This document shows, piece after piece, positions 33,919-45,739 of a DNA stretch of 64,000 nucleotides; position 1 is the first letter of the stretch, and each line of letters opens with the position of its first letter. This DNA is from Pomphorhynchus laevis. Lineage: Eukaryota; Acanthocephala; Palaeacanthocephala; Echinorhynchida; Pomphorhynchidae. Made by a program: the position numbers and the translations under genes. Where the stretch lies: contig WNNJ02003664.1 in assembly GCA_012934845.2 (NCBI GenBank), forward strand, positions 186,001-250,000, in the 5' to 3' direction. The notes under the pieces were generated by a model. That model made no database searches. It worked only from the letters and a program-made list of their open reading frames with translations, and was not told the DNA's origin.

Positions 33919-36100
33919 AGTATTAAGTAACAAAGTGTATAATTTGTTCATAAAAAGTTTGAGTTTTTTAAGATTTATTTATATAAAAGTTGTATCATAG
34001 GTTATCATATTTCAATTAATTTCAACGAATGTAAGTCATTTCTTCACAACATAAACACATTTTAAAGCCTTAAATTAATTACTAAATAATTAATAATATT
34101 ATTATGAGAATATTTATTATGCCAACGTACCCTTTCGTCATGAGGCGGAAACAAAAATGTACATATATACAAATAATAAAATATATTGAATTACCGGTCT
34201 CTTGCTCGACTGTCCGGCTTAATAATTGCATTGGGTCAAGGGTGTTGGTAATGTCAGTAGTTAGCGAATCAATTTTCTTGAGTGACATTTTGGAAATGAC
34301 AAGGCAATGGAACAGCTAAGAAATGGGTGGACATTAAATGTAACACAATTTACAGCGGAAATAATTCGGAAAATCGTAGTATGGGATACGGATTATGCAA
34401 ATCTTATCGTGATACCGGTACGGATTATGCATAGCTTATCGTTATATCCGTGTATATGAGCACGGCAATAAGTGGTTTTTCCTTTGCTTGAGGTTTATGC
34501 CATAGTGATTTCATGGTATTTGAAGCTGTATTTCAGGATTGATTGCAGCGAGCTTGGTAGTAAATTGTACAGTATGTTGTTTGAATGCGGATGTTTGAGG
34601 GAATCGAAAATGTTATCGATAGTCAAGCAACGTTATGGTGTGCAGTTCGTCGGTAATTTCTAGAGTGAATGAATGTGGAGCAAAGTAACATCCATTGAAA
34701 GAACATGTGCAAATTTTAACAGCTATAGAGAAGCGACCCTTGGACCCTGTCCATGTTGAGAAGTCAGAATCCAAACCGATTAACAAGCCTTGCTATGTAT
34801 GACCTCTTTATAGAAGGGTTGACGGAATTTAGATAACGTGAAATTCTTATATTGTTATTTTGTCACATGTGAGAAGAATTACAATGAATTCAGACAATAA
34901 TGATGATAGTACAAGAGAAAGTAAATATTTTACTCCTACATTGCTGTAAGAATTCGAAGAGATCAAATAGTTGTGGGACACGCGTGTACTGAAATAATAT
35001 CAATTATATGCGGTGGCGATGCAATGCAAGTGCGATTTGTAGGTTTGAGATTTAAAGTAATATTACGGATTGTGAAGTAAGTTGATTATTTGCACTTGGG
35101 GAATGCGCAAGAGATGTGGTTATTGTGTTGTTTAGTGTAGATTGAATATCTATACTATGATATGGTAAATTAGTGGACATTAAACTTTGTGTTTGTGGAG
35201 ATAGAAAACTTGTCGAGGCTAATTGAAATGTGTGATGTTTTTCTTTATTTATCAAATGATGGAGAGGGCATATTAGGTTATATTTAAGTCATACCGAAGA
35301 TAAAATTGTCGCGTGAAGGAGAAAGGATAATATGCGTCCTTGTCTAATCGCGTATTTCTTGTTTGTATCGTTTACTTGTTTGGTACAGCTGAGTTATCGA
35401 AGATTAAACTTACGTTCACGATCTTCTTAAGAGAGATCTGCGTGTACATATACTGATTGTCGAGAGTGGATTGTTCTTAATTTGTATGAGTCAAAAATGA
35501 CTTTTTGTGCAATATATGTATTTAATTAAGATGATGGATATGTAAGGAGACGTATTTTTGTTTCTAGAGATTAGTCGAATGAATTTGGAGTTATGTACTT
35601 CTGCACTAAGTCATAATTCGCGAATAAGTTAGGGAACTTGCACTTCGTCATTCCCATACGGAAGACCACGAACGATAACAATTTGACTCTTCAAAAATGA
35701 AGAGTGAAAATCTACCTTTAAGTCAAGAATGGTTTGTTCTTAAGGGTGCTACAAAAACGAGATTATTGTGCAAGAGGCGGATTTAGGATGATGTGTATGT
35801 ATCACTTTGAATTTTTACTATAACCACTAATGTTTGGCGATTAGTCCAATAAATTTAGCGTTATGTACTTCTTCGCGTGGAAGTTCGGGAACTTACACTT
35901 CGTCATTTCCAGAAGGAAGACCACGAACAATAACATTTCGCGCTATTCGAGAATTATACTATATTGCTTTAAGGTTTGAATTCCTATTATTTGAAGTGAT
36001 TGTGTTTGATGTGGCTTAAAAGGCATGTATTAGTTGGTTGCGTGCAATAGAGGTAACCGCGGATTTGGTAAGATGAATAAGGATTTCTTAATAAAAACAT
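33919..36100 (-). mobile_element. Coding-like retroelement debris with a duplicated ORF1-type motif
   Basis: The minus strand contains NVIVRGLPSGNDEV (about 35890-35950) and, in a direct duplicate of about 130 bp, IVIVRGLPYGNDEV (about 35630-35690). The IRGLPE-type word is common in ORF1 proteins of LINEs. Other minus-strand blocks read like former coding sequence: an S/T/N/Q-rich stretch at 35052-35255 and CTCSFNGCYFAP near 34700. MSLKKIDSLTTDITNTLDPM (about 34190-34288) ends at a possible GT donor. I cannot assign them to one element; 33919-34080 shows nothing. Confidence 0.4.
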
Positions 36101-36189
36101 AAAACTGTTAAATAATATTACATGCAAGGTAGAAATGTACAAGGTAGAAACAGGTAAAAAACAACGATATAGGTTAAGTCGTCTTCTAT

Positions 36190-37690
36190 AATGACGGCAA
36201 TAGGGATCAAATCCCTCCAGCCTACATCAGTGAGCAGCCTTCCGTCTTGACCACTTAGGGTATCTCACACACCTGATGGTCCTGTTGAGGCGGACAATGG
36301 GTGGTAATCGCGAGATGAGGATCTTACAAAGCATTTGTATTTGCTCTGGGGGACGTCCTCTAGAAAAAAAGACTAATCACGAGATTGGCCAGGTACCCCA
36401 AAAGGGCACCTAAGCTTTCTCACTCAACAGCAAATGCTAGCTCTCTTCAGTACACTCTTGAATTTATTGATAAGTGAACCGATCGACCATTTAAGCGTAA
36501 TGGTACACCCCCGGTATTTTACTCAATGTGTAAAGGTAGGGAGTGGTTGATTGTTCAATATGGAAGAGAAATCTGATATCACAAGTCTTCTTCGTTTTTT
36601 GTCACATGGGCACAATTAAATACAACCACATGCGATTTAGATGAGTTGAGAATAAGATTAGACGTGGTTACCTGGTCTTTTAATGTTGAAAAGAAGCGGT
36701 TGATGTCCGAGACTACATCAATACACCTGCGTCCAGAGAACATGGATGTGGTATCATCAGCGTATATCACTAGATGCTCATCGTGTTTAAATACCTTAGA
36801 ATCAGCAAGATATAATATAAGAGAAAGTATGGAACCTTGAGGCACACCTGTATCCCCAACCATCCACCTCCCCAAGGTGGATGGTTAGGGATATTGAGTG
36901 GCTCCATAATTATCTAGGGTTAGTGACGCCTCCAATACTTTGTCAAGACCTATGCTGCCAATCCAACCAGACGCCCTATCCGTCCAGCAGGCAAACTTCT
37001 CCTCTTAAATATCTTCCAGAAGGAAGACATAGATGGATTAAGACGAGCAATGCTCGCTCTATCTCTCCTCAGCTGGAACCTATATCTAGTGCTCCAGTAT
37101 TATTTTGAAAGAGCATGATTGAAGTAGACATAAAGATCAGGAAGGTTTAGCATTTTAGCTATGACCTTTATTTCGTTGGAGTGGGATTGAATAAACCACC
37201 TTTATAGGTAGTCGAATGTATCGCGGTAGCTTGCGAAGAGAGATAGGAAATAAATCGGGTCAGACTCGCATTTCCTACGACTTGAAAGAGTACAATCGCA
37301 GTCTGGAAGAAGGTTACGCTGATTGGATCAAAGTGAAACCTCCACCTCGGCAGCGTGTCTTCTTCTAACAGCCAGCAAAGTAAGTCATGCGAGGTGACAG
37401 TTGTTGGCGCGAGTGTTCAATACAGGTAGGCTTTTGCAGCAATTTCTCGTGTAGCAGTAGTATGTCGAGTATACGCGTTCCTAGATCTGCGAAGTGCCTC
37501 ATTCAACTGGTCGTTGAAGTCGATACTTCAAAGACCAGTTCTGTCGTTAAAGTCATCAAGTAACATGTCGTTGCCGCTACCCAATATACGGTCCATGAGG
37601 TCATGGTTATTGTGGATCTCTCCTGGCCGAATAATTCGTCAAAAGAATGGTTTTTCATGCCTTCCTAACTCTTATTTGTGATCTTGCTTA
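36190..37690 (-). mobile_element. CCHC-type LINE fragment B1 (endonuclease and RT part)
   Basis: Minus-strand blocks include GVPQGSILSLILYLADSKVF and HLVIYADDTTSMFSGRRC (RT palm with YADD, 36580-36875), and further upstream degraded endonuclease sequence up to about 37690. The closest relatives in the window are the copies at 39-41.7 kb, 45.7-48 kb and 49.6-52.2 kb, which share the words FSGRRC and YADD. Stops and frame changes break the blocks. Confidence 0.75.
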
Positions 37691-37749
37691 TTTATGATAA
37701 TTAGATAGTTATCGGTTGTCTTGCTAATGAAATATTATTATGAAAGTAA

Positions 37750-38765
37750 AAACATTTGCGGAGGATCAAAAGATTTAAATCTACCAGCAAATTCAAGCAA
37801 AAATCCTGACTTTTCAACTGGAAAAAAACTCGAGCGACGTCTCAATGATTATTAGTAGAGGTTTTGTTGAACATGTTATTGGGGAGATGCTCCTACAGAG
37901 CTTTTTCCTATAACAAACTTTTAAACTTGGTGTGTGCATCACGAATAGTACCCATCTCCAAGCAAAACTACTTTGACTCATTTTTAAGAGTATTCGTATC
38001 CACTTAAAACGAAAATAGAGTCTTATTAAATACTACCAAAATTTCTGGAATCGACTACCGGATATCTTTCGCGAACTTTAGCATTGCAGAGGATTATGTT
38101 CAAAAGGCAGAAGATAAAATGTCTTATAATGCAAAGGTAACCTATTTGCCTATTATGACTACAATAAAGATTACCAACATCATTCCAGAAGTATATGCCG
38201 ATGATTTAAAAGCACTAGAATCCTTGTACAAGATTAATAATTTAATACAAGATTAATTATTAATCATTTAGGGTAAGGTGGACACCCCTTACCAATTGCT
38301 TTTGGGTCTACTTCCGAGGAGAATAGTCGCCTCCTCGAGAATCATGACTTTAACCCCTTCCTAGGGTACAATCTACGATTTCCACTGATCGAATACAATA
38401 ACAAAACAATCCCCCACTGCAATAACTGCCACGCATGGGGGCATTGGAGCTCATCATGATCCAGGGCCGATTCCTGTGGTGTCTGTGGCTCAATGGAAGA
38501 AGAACATGCCCTAACTTGTAACCAGATAGCCTGCTGTACTAACTATGCCCAGCAGCATTCGGAATGTTTTCGTAAGTGTAAAGAGTTTTACGCTTACCTG
38601 AAGCGTCACTTGGGGCCTTTTGATAATAATATTACTGTCTACACCAATATTCACAATATTCAAGCAGCCCAGATTCCTCTCGCTGATTATGGTTATACAG
38701 AGCTGAAACTTGAGTTCTGTGACCTAAAGACAAGGTTGCCAGCCCTGGATTTATATATCTGATTT
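37750..38765 (+). mobile_element. CCHC-type LINE fragment B2 (ORF1 zinc knuckles)
   Basis: The plus strand encodes CNNCHAWGHWSSSC and CGVCGSMEEEHALTC followed by CCTNYAQQHSEC: three successive zinc knuckles of the ORF1 (gag-like) protein of I/Jockey-type LINEs. FRKCKEFYAYLKRH follows. It lies head to head with B1. It ends at a block of tandem ATATATCCCTGATTTT-like words (about 38750-38870). Confidence 0.75.
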
Positions 38766-38870
38766 TATATATCCCTGGTTTTATATATCCCTGATTATAT
38801 ACATCCCTGATTTCAGGGATATATATTATATCCCTGATTTTATATAGCCCTGGTTATATGTAGTCCAAGT
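38750..38870. repeat. Tandem ATATATCCCTGATTTT-like repeat
   Basis: About six imperfect head-to-tail copies of a 17-20 bp unit, with one inverted word (TTTCAGGGATATAT), between LINE fragments B2 and B3. Confidence 0.8.
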
Positions 38871-41760
38871 AACCCAAAGGCGTACTTGGGCTTTCCCATT
38901 CAATGACAGATGCTGGACTCGTTACAGAGTCAAACTAGCTCTCTTTAGGATACGTTTAGGTCTATCCAGGTCACTTGTTACCGATCAATTCACCCTAACA
39001 GTGAACCTCAGATATTTTTCTCGACTCGTAAAGATAAAGAGCAGTTGAGGCTGCAAAATGGAGGAGAGTGCAGAGAGTGCTAGTCTCTTCAGTTTCTTGT
39101 TTTGTCACAGAGGCGCCATGAAATACTATCACTTAAAAGATTTGTTCGAGTTTAAAACAAGATTGGATGGAGATAGCTTGTATTTTAATCTTAAAAAGAA
39201 ACGACTGATGTCCGAGACTACGTTTTCGCACCTGCGTCCAGTGAACAGGGTTGTGGTGTCATCAGCGTATACCACTAGATGTTGATCATGTTTAAATGAT
39301 TTAAAGGGGACAATGGAGGCATCAAGGTATAAGATAGGAAAAGTGGGGAACCATGATGCACACCTGTAATATAGTCGAACTGACATGCATCAGAGTCGTC
39401 TTCATAAAAAAAACCGCCTAGTGTACAGCAGAATTTCTACCCTACTAACAATTCTCGCTAGCAACCCAAGGGACCAGAGAAAGAAGATAACGAAGGGAAT
39501 TGAGATCCGGTCAAATACAGCAGAAAAGTCAAGAAAGACAGACACAGCAAGCTGATGACTATTATCCTGACAAAACTGATGGACTTCACCAATTGCTGAC
39601 CGAGCTACATTTGATAAACCCATAAAAACTAGGTAGGATTAAATTACGCATACTTAGATGGACGCGGATTCTACGCGCAAGAGCTTTTTTGTGGATGGAG
39701 ATGGGGAATTTTGAATCGAAATGGGCCGCAGGTCTTTAGGACATATGACCAGATTATGTTTAGGTAAAAAATTTATAAGGCTAATGTTGATGCGCGCAAT
39801 ATCGGATGGTGTGGCTAACAGCATTTGACGGCAACTTATCTTCTTTGACGGCCACTTATCTTCTTTGATCGGAGGTCAAAAGCTGACAAACACGAGAGGA
39901 GAGTGGAGCGACGGTTTTGGAGTTGCCCGGAAGTGGGACCTAGGAAGGAGTTGAGGATATCCGTAACGGATATATCCTTGATCCTGAAGTCACGCTAAGT
40001 CGAGATTTATTGGGGAGAAAGCGTGACTTTATAGTTGTGTAGGGCTAGTGATTTCTCCAAAACTTTATCAAGACCAACGATATCAATCCACCCCGATGCT
40101 CTTCCCGCCAGCAGAGAAATTTCTCCTGCTGAAATATCTAGAATGAAGCCTGAGAGGGAATAAGACGAGTAATACTCGCCCTGTCCCTACTCAGGTGGAG
40201 CCTATATCAAGAACTCCAGTATTCATTCGAGAGAACCTGCCTGAAGGAAGCAGAGAGATTGGGAAGGTGTAGCATTTTTGCTATGACCTTAAGTTTTGTT
40301 GGAGTGGAACTGTAAATGCGACCTTTAGATAGTCGAAAGGATTTAGGTAGCTTGCAAGAGAGGCAAAAATTAAATTCGATCAGAATCTCATTCCCTATCC
40401 TGGGGAGGAGTTAGATGACTGCCTGAAAGAAGACCACTCTAATAGAATCAAAGTGAAACCTCCTTCTAAGCAACTTATCTTCCGCCAAGCCGCCAGCGAA
40501 TAAGGTCATAAAATGTGGTCAGTTGTTGAAGCGACTGCTCGGTGCAGACGGGTTTTAACAACCACGTCTTATGTAGTAGTAAAATACCGAGGAGAGAGTT
40601 TGTTGTAGAGCAATGAAAGGTAGGGGTCGGTGGTTTGTCTTTAAGATAATCGTTCCTGGCTCTGCGGAGTGATGCATGAATCCAACGGCCAGCTACATCG
40701 TTGAAGTCACAAGTAACATGTCGTAGCCGCTACAATTGGCAACATCCCAAATCGAGTCTTTCTTAGCAAGTTTCATAGCTGCGAGGGACCGTACATAACC
40801 AGCTCTCTTATTCGAATTTGAAGGCTTACGTTTATTGTTGGTTTCGGTCACAGTGTTAGTCATCGCCAGAGAAGGGTTTAGAGATTCGACTAGATTAGAG
40901 ACAATCTTCCTAATCATGTTCTACATGAGAGCCGAAGAAGCCTGAATTTTATTGCCAACATACTTAAAAATTTCTTCTTCCAACATCCTGATGCTATTGG
41001 CCTGATCCGTAACAGATGATTCACAAACCTTGGCAAAACTTCTAGGTTTTACCATTTTAACTTTATGTCTATTTTGATATGCTCTGAATAATTTACATTT
41101 TCGAGACCAAGCAGAATGGTCTTCCTTGCAATTCGTACATAGCGGTTTTAATTGACGCTCCACATGACTGCCGAATGAACCGCAAACCCCGCAAGTAGAC
41201 TGGAGGTCACAACCCGAAGCCTAGTGTCCCTACTGGTGGCAAGTATTGCAGTGAGGGTAGGTTAGCGAATCTGAGTCAAGTAAAGTGAATTTCAGGTTGT
41301 GTCTCATGAATGGGTTGCATTTAGAGTTAACAAGCCGCCTTGCATCATCAACAGTGATCTGACAAAAGGCAACCAGAATTAGATGCCCGTTTCTTTCCAC
41401 TGATAAATCTTAGATTAGTAATATTATATTCCTTTTCCAATGAGAACATATCATCCTTTGACAAAAATGGCGGAATATTATTGACTTTGACTGAGGCTTA
41501 TATCATCGGTCTGAAGAAAACCTCCTCCAGATCTGAGTAATTGCTTTTAAAGAAAACGATGTTCGGCTGAGCAATATCAGCCAAACAAAAAGAGATTTTA
41601 TTTAAGGTCAAATAATTAAGGTCAAACTTTCCATCAGAAAGTGATATGTTCGACATAACCATTCGGCTAACAGATGCATTTTGTGCAATTTTTAAAGAGT
41701 GCATTAAAATGGTTGCTCGTTTACCAGCTTGACTTTTAGATAATCCACCTTAGTCACTGA
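38870..41760 (-). mobile_element. CCHC-type LINE B3, nearly full length but degraded
   Basis: On the minus strand: ORF1 with zinc knuckles (LCTNCKEDHSAWSRKCKLF, about 41060-41240) and its C-terminal tail to about 40690; endonuclease debris (about 39900-40680); and RT with AIGEVHQFCQDNSHQLAVSV, FLDFSAVFDRISIPFVI (39402-39623) and HLVVYADDTTTLFTGRRC (39129-39386). The RT is split by frame changes. The 3' end near 38900 shares GATACGTTTAGGTCTATCCA with other copies. It is the best guide to the family's layout: ORF1 (CCHC), APE endonuclease, RT. Confidence 0.8.
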
Positions 41761-42030
41761 GTGACTTATGACTCATAAGTCACTCAACTAACTCATAATT
41801 CACTCTTGGTGAATAATTCGAAAAAATATATAACTTTGCTTTAATCGTTAAAAAGACAACTTTTTCTAGACGATTTACACAGCAAACAAATAGCTGTATG
41901 TTCTAGTGTTCTATTAACATATTAACATGATATTTTCAAATCGGCTCAAATTTCCTAGTTCAATATATTCTTGAAATGCACTTCAAAGGTAAGATAAATC
42001 TGATAAACTTCGAAAACTATCCAAATACTG
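41761..42030. other. AT-rich spacer, nothing recognised
   Basis: A short tandem of ACTCATAAGTCACTCA-like words at about 41755-41805 marks the 5' edge of the LINE; the rest is featureless. Confidence 0.4.
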
Positions 42031-42363
42031 TCATTGCAAGTTAAATTTACCAGTTATTTTCAGAAGATTACTATTGTACTCAAAGGATATTTTGCCTGGT
42101 GAACAACTTGAATTAAAAAATAACAACCTCTGCGCAACCGTATTTTCGATGCTATATTTAAGATGATGGCAATGTTTGTGGCTTTGTAAACAGGCGTAAT
42201 GGATTAAAGTTGCGTGCATAACAGAATGTATAGTGATGCTGCACATGGTTACCGACAGAATTAACAACGTCACAAAATATTTAACTGATGAACCGGTAAA
42301 ATTAATCAGCCATGTTACCATACAGCCGGTATGATAACCGTGTAATGAAAGTTTCCAAACCAT
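42031..42363 (-). CDS. Hypothetical protein, 110 residues, possible membrane segment
   Basis: Not recognised. A single frame from ATG with base composition clearly less AT-rich than its surroundings. The stretch YFVTLLILSVTMCSITIHSV (residues about 29-48) could be a transmembrane helix. The C-terminal half is hydrophilic with scattered Cys and His. It is free of known transposon motifs. It may be a short gene, an exon of a larger gene or chance; no splice partners are evident. Confidence 0.35.
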   Translation of the reverse strand: MVWKLSLHGYHTGCMVTWLINFTGSSVKYFVTLLILSVTMCSITIHSVMHATLIHYACLQSHKHCHHLKYSIENTVAQRLLFFNSSCSPGKISFEYNSNLLKITGKFNLQ

Positions 42364-43144
42364 AATATTATTTATAATAAGAATTAATGTTTAAGTGACC
42401 AAATCTATTATTTATTAAATAATTTATGGTGGTGAATTAATTATATCTATTATTTATTATTTAAATTCTTTCCAAATCTATTATTTATTAACATTAAAAC
42501 ATTAATTATTAAATAACTAATGGTGGTGCAGGATTCAGATCAAACATAGTTTTAAAAAATATCGCTTGTATGAAATACCAACAAACAGGCGTCACTTATC
42601 CGGACGTATTGTACCCTATAAGTCGGAAGCTTTCATTTCTGTTGGCACGTGCTGCATCTCACTGCATTCGCAAAAGCGAATCAAGAAAAGGTTTTCCTAT
42701 AAAACATTAACATTATTTATATGTAACCTTAAAAACATATATAGGGCATATTTAATAGAACCCATTTAGTTTGTAAAATTTGATTTCATAAAAAATTATT
42801 ATTAAAAAAGTTATAAATTAAACAGTATTTTAAATTCAATTTTCCTAATATTATCGTTATTATTGTTGTAATTAAATTGGTAATTATACTAATGACTGTA
42901 TTGATTGCCAGATGTATATTGTATAGATATAAATTGCCAGATGGTTAATCAGTCGCAACATTAGTTTTTCAATTGGGGAAGATATTTTAAATGCAATCAT
43001 TCGGGAACGGCCTAAAAATACGCTTACAGCAATGTGTACATTAATGATACTACAAAAGGAATGTAGGACATTCATTCACAAACATCTACAAATCAGTTTA
43101 AATTACAGTAAAAGGCAATTTAATTGATAAAATAACGAAAGAAA

Positions 43145-43224
43145 CGAAATGACACCTGCGAATTTTGTGGGAAAGTGTTCAAAAATTGCAGCGATTTGAC
43201 TGTTCACCGTCGTAGCCATACAGG
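43145..43224 (+). CDS. C2H2 zinc-finger exon closely resembling BCL11
   Basis: The exon encodes [20 protein letters not shown] and continues VHRRSHTG, followed by the splice donor GTAAGA at 43225. This is almost word for word the first finger of the C-terminal triple zinc finger of BCL11A/B (and insect CG9650), remembered as [20 protein letters not shown]. The next finger (ERPYKCELC...) should follow but was not found in the window; downstream is AT-rich. The 5' boundary is uncertain because a stop lies just upstream and the only acceptor-like AG (43144) has no pyrimidine tract. It may be a true exon of a large gene or a lone fragment. BCL11 proteins are nuclear transcriptional repressors. 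Confidence 0.6.
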
Positions 43225-45720
43225 TAAGATTTATTATTATTTTAGAATCGAAATTTATTGCTATAATTTAATTTTTCGAAATAGATTTCCAGAGCAGATA
43301 ATTTAAGGATTAAAGTAAAGAGCATTATAACATTATTATATTTCATATATTATAATTTAATTGATAAAGATAAAACAACAAAAATTGCTGGATAAATCGC
43401 TAATACAATATGCATTCTTACACATTTATGGACAATTTTAAAGCAGTTAAATTAAATATATTTAATAATACAGATCAAATTAAAACATTTTAATAAATAA
43501 TAATAATTTAATAGTACCTGATGAAACACATTTAACTGTAATGTATTCAAGTTTAAGCAAATAATTAAGGATTAAATATAATTTATAATAAAGTTTCGAT
43601 TAAAGAATGAATAATAAATAGATTTGTTAATGAATAAGATATGTACAATTCAAATATAAGTTTTCAATTAATAAAAATACATCTTTATAGTAATCATGCA
43701 GGTAATCTAATAGATTTATGGCACTTAGAACTAGTAATACATACATCACGATTTATTCCCAATATTACATAAAAGTCGTCGTCTGATCCAGAAGAATTCA
43801 TTATCTAAAATATAAAAGATCGAAAATTTTCATAATCTCCATAAATTCTGTCCAAGTGGTAATTATATATATGTATTAAAATAATCTCTTTTACGGTAAA
43901 ACAAGTTTGTATTCAAAGTGAAACCAATAAATTCATGTAATCAAAAATTGAGTCATTATCTAAATAAAAATTAATAATGTATTTTTAAAACAGTTTTAAC
44001 AATATTAAATTAAGGAAATTGCTCGAATTTACCAAAATTGATGACATTTGATTATTAGCAAAATAATGTATAGAATGCACATTGCAGAGATTTCATTTTG
44101 TTACAAATTCGTATATCATATGAACATATACATATTTGTTTCTTGACTGTTCAGCAGAATATATGGTTATATCGAACTTAATCCTATTTTACATTTAGTA
44201 ATAAGAATTATTGTTCTTCTTAACTTTTATAATTAACTTTTATAATTAATTGTTTCATAAAAATATAATGAAGATATTTATGATTATAAACATTTTCGCT
44301 TTAAAAAAATAAAAATTTTCCCAATTAAACGTGTAGGGCTTAGATATGGTCAGTCCAAATTTAACAAATTGACCGTAACTTTTTTATTTTGTATTGGAAT
44401 CACATTGCAGAGATTTCATTTTGTTACAAATTTGTATATCATATGAACATATACATATTTGTTCCTTGACTGTTTGGCAGAATATATGGTTATATCGAAC
44501 TTAATCCTATAGGTTTTGCCAACATTTAAAGACAATACTTTACAAATCAAAGACAAAACTAATTTTTAATTTAACTGAATTAAATTAATAATTATTGATT
44601 ATTAATAATTATTTAATTATTAATAATTAATTATGTCGATAAGTATTTAATAATTATTGATTAAATTAAATTATTGATCCAACAATATATAGTTGATTCT
44701 ACAACATATGGTTGATTCAACAGCAGATTGCAGATTTAACAATAGTTTGTTCAAACTTTTATTTAATCAAATTGTATCAAATCTATTTTAAACAAATTGT
44801 TCGTTTTGTTTTCGATTCAAAAGTTTAGTTTTTAATAAAACCATTACGTTGACTTTAATGATAATTAATGATAATGTTTAAAATCATGAAACATATCACA
44901 GAACGATATACGCTTGAACCAAAATGAATATTGCAGTTCGTAGTATTATATTTTAAAACCGCAGTGGAAAAAAGTTCTATCAATTAAAATTGGTATTGGC
45001 ATTTATTGAAATTCAAAAATAAATGTGTTTTATGGGTCCCGCTCTAAATTCCAAAAAATTAATAAAATAATTTAAATATTACAAAAGCATTAATTTCGAA
45101 CAATTTGTTCAAAATAGATTCGATACAATTTGATTCAACAATAGTTTGAAGAAACTATTGTAGCTATTACAAGTAGCTACGTTGTTCTTTACTTAAGTAA
45201 TATTTACAAGCATGTAAAGGAATCTGATAACTTAACTAAAGATACTTATTATATACTAAACAAATTTAAAAATTTAAATATTTTGTTTATTGTTCTAATT
45301 TGCTTGTTTTAATTTATTCGCAAACGCCTAAAATCGGCGTGAATTTTGATTGCTGTATATCAAAGATATTTTTAATATTTTTATTAAGTAAGTTTTGAGC
45401 ACAATCTCCTTTCCACTGCTTGCGTTTATGCCGGATTGTCATTTGATTACAAAATTACGTTTATAGCGTGCTCCCAGATGATGATATATGTTTGAATTTC
45501 GCATTTTATTAACCAGGTTTTAATTTGCAATAAATCATACCTTTCTTTTTGCGATGGTGTAATATACGATTTTACGTCAACTAAAGATCTAAACCATTTA
45601 TTTTTCTACTAAAAATTATAATATCGAATAAAAATAAATTACCTTTTGATAACATCAAAGTTTGTAGCAATTATGCCATTTTAGACATCGAATTTCTTAC
45701 GATATTGTGACACTATGATG
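43225..45720. repeat. AT-rich region with a 110 bp direct duplication
   Basis: A segment of about 110 bp containing CACATTGCAGAGATTTCATT and TTGACTGTT occurs at about 44084-44195 and again at 44401-44512, almost identical. A small minus-strand open stretch, 45447-45611 (WFRSLVDVKSYITPSQKER, then IIIWEHAINVIL), might be an exon but is unsupported. No other genes were seen, including no second BCL11-type finger. Confidence 0.5.
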
Positions 45721-45739
45721 CGTCTTGCTCATTAATGTG

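Noticed and set aside
34082-34288. Frame MSLKKIDSLTTD with a hydrophobic tail
   Set aside because: The hydrophobic tail is translated intron-like AT sequence after a possible GT donor; could be an exon but no partner was found, so left inside the debris entry.
36200-36280. tRNA-like box B word (GATCAAATCCC)
   Set aside because: No box A or cloverleaf; it belongs to LINE sequence. No tRNA or rRNA gene was supported anywhere.
45447-45611. Minus-strand open stretch with IIIWEHAINVIL
   Set aside because: Protein-like, but short, without matching splice phases upstream and without any family resemblance.
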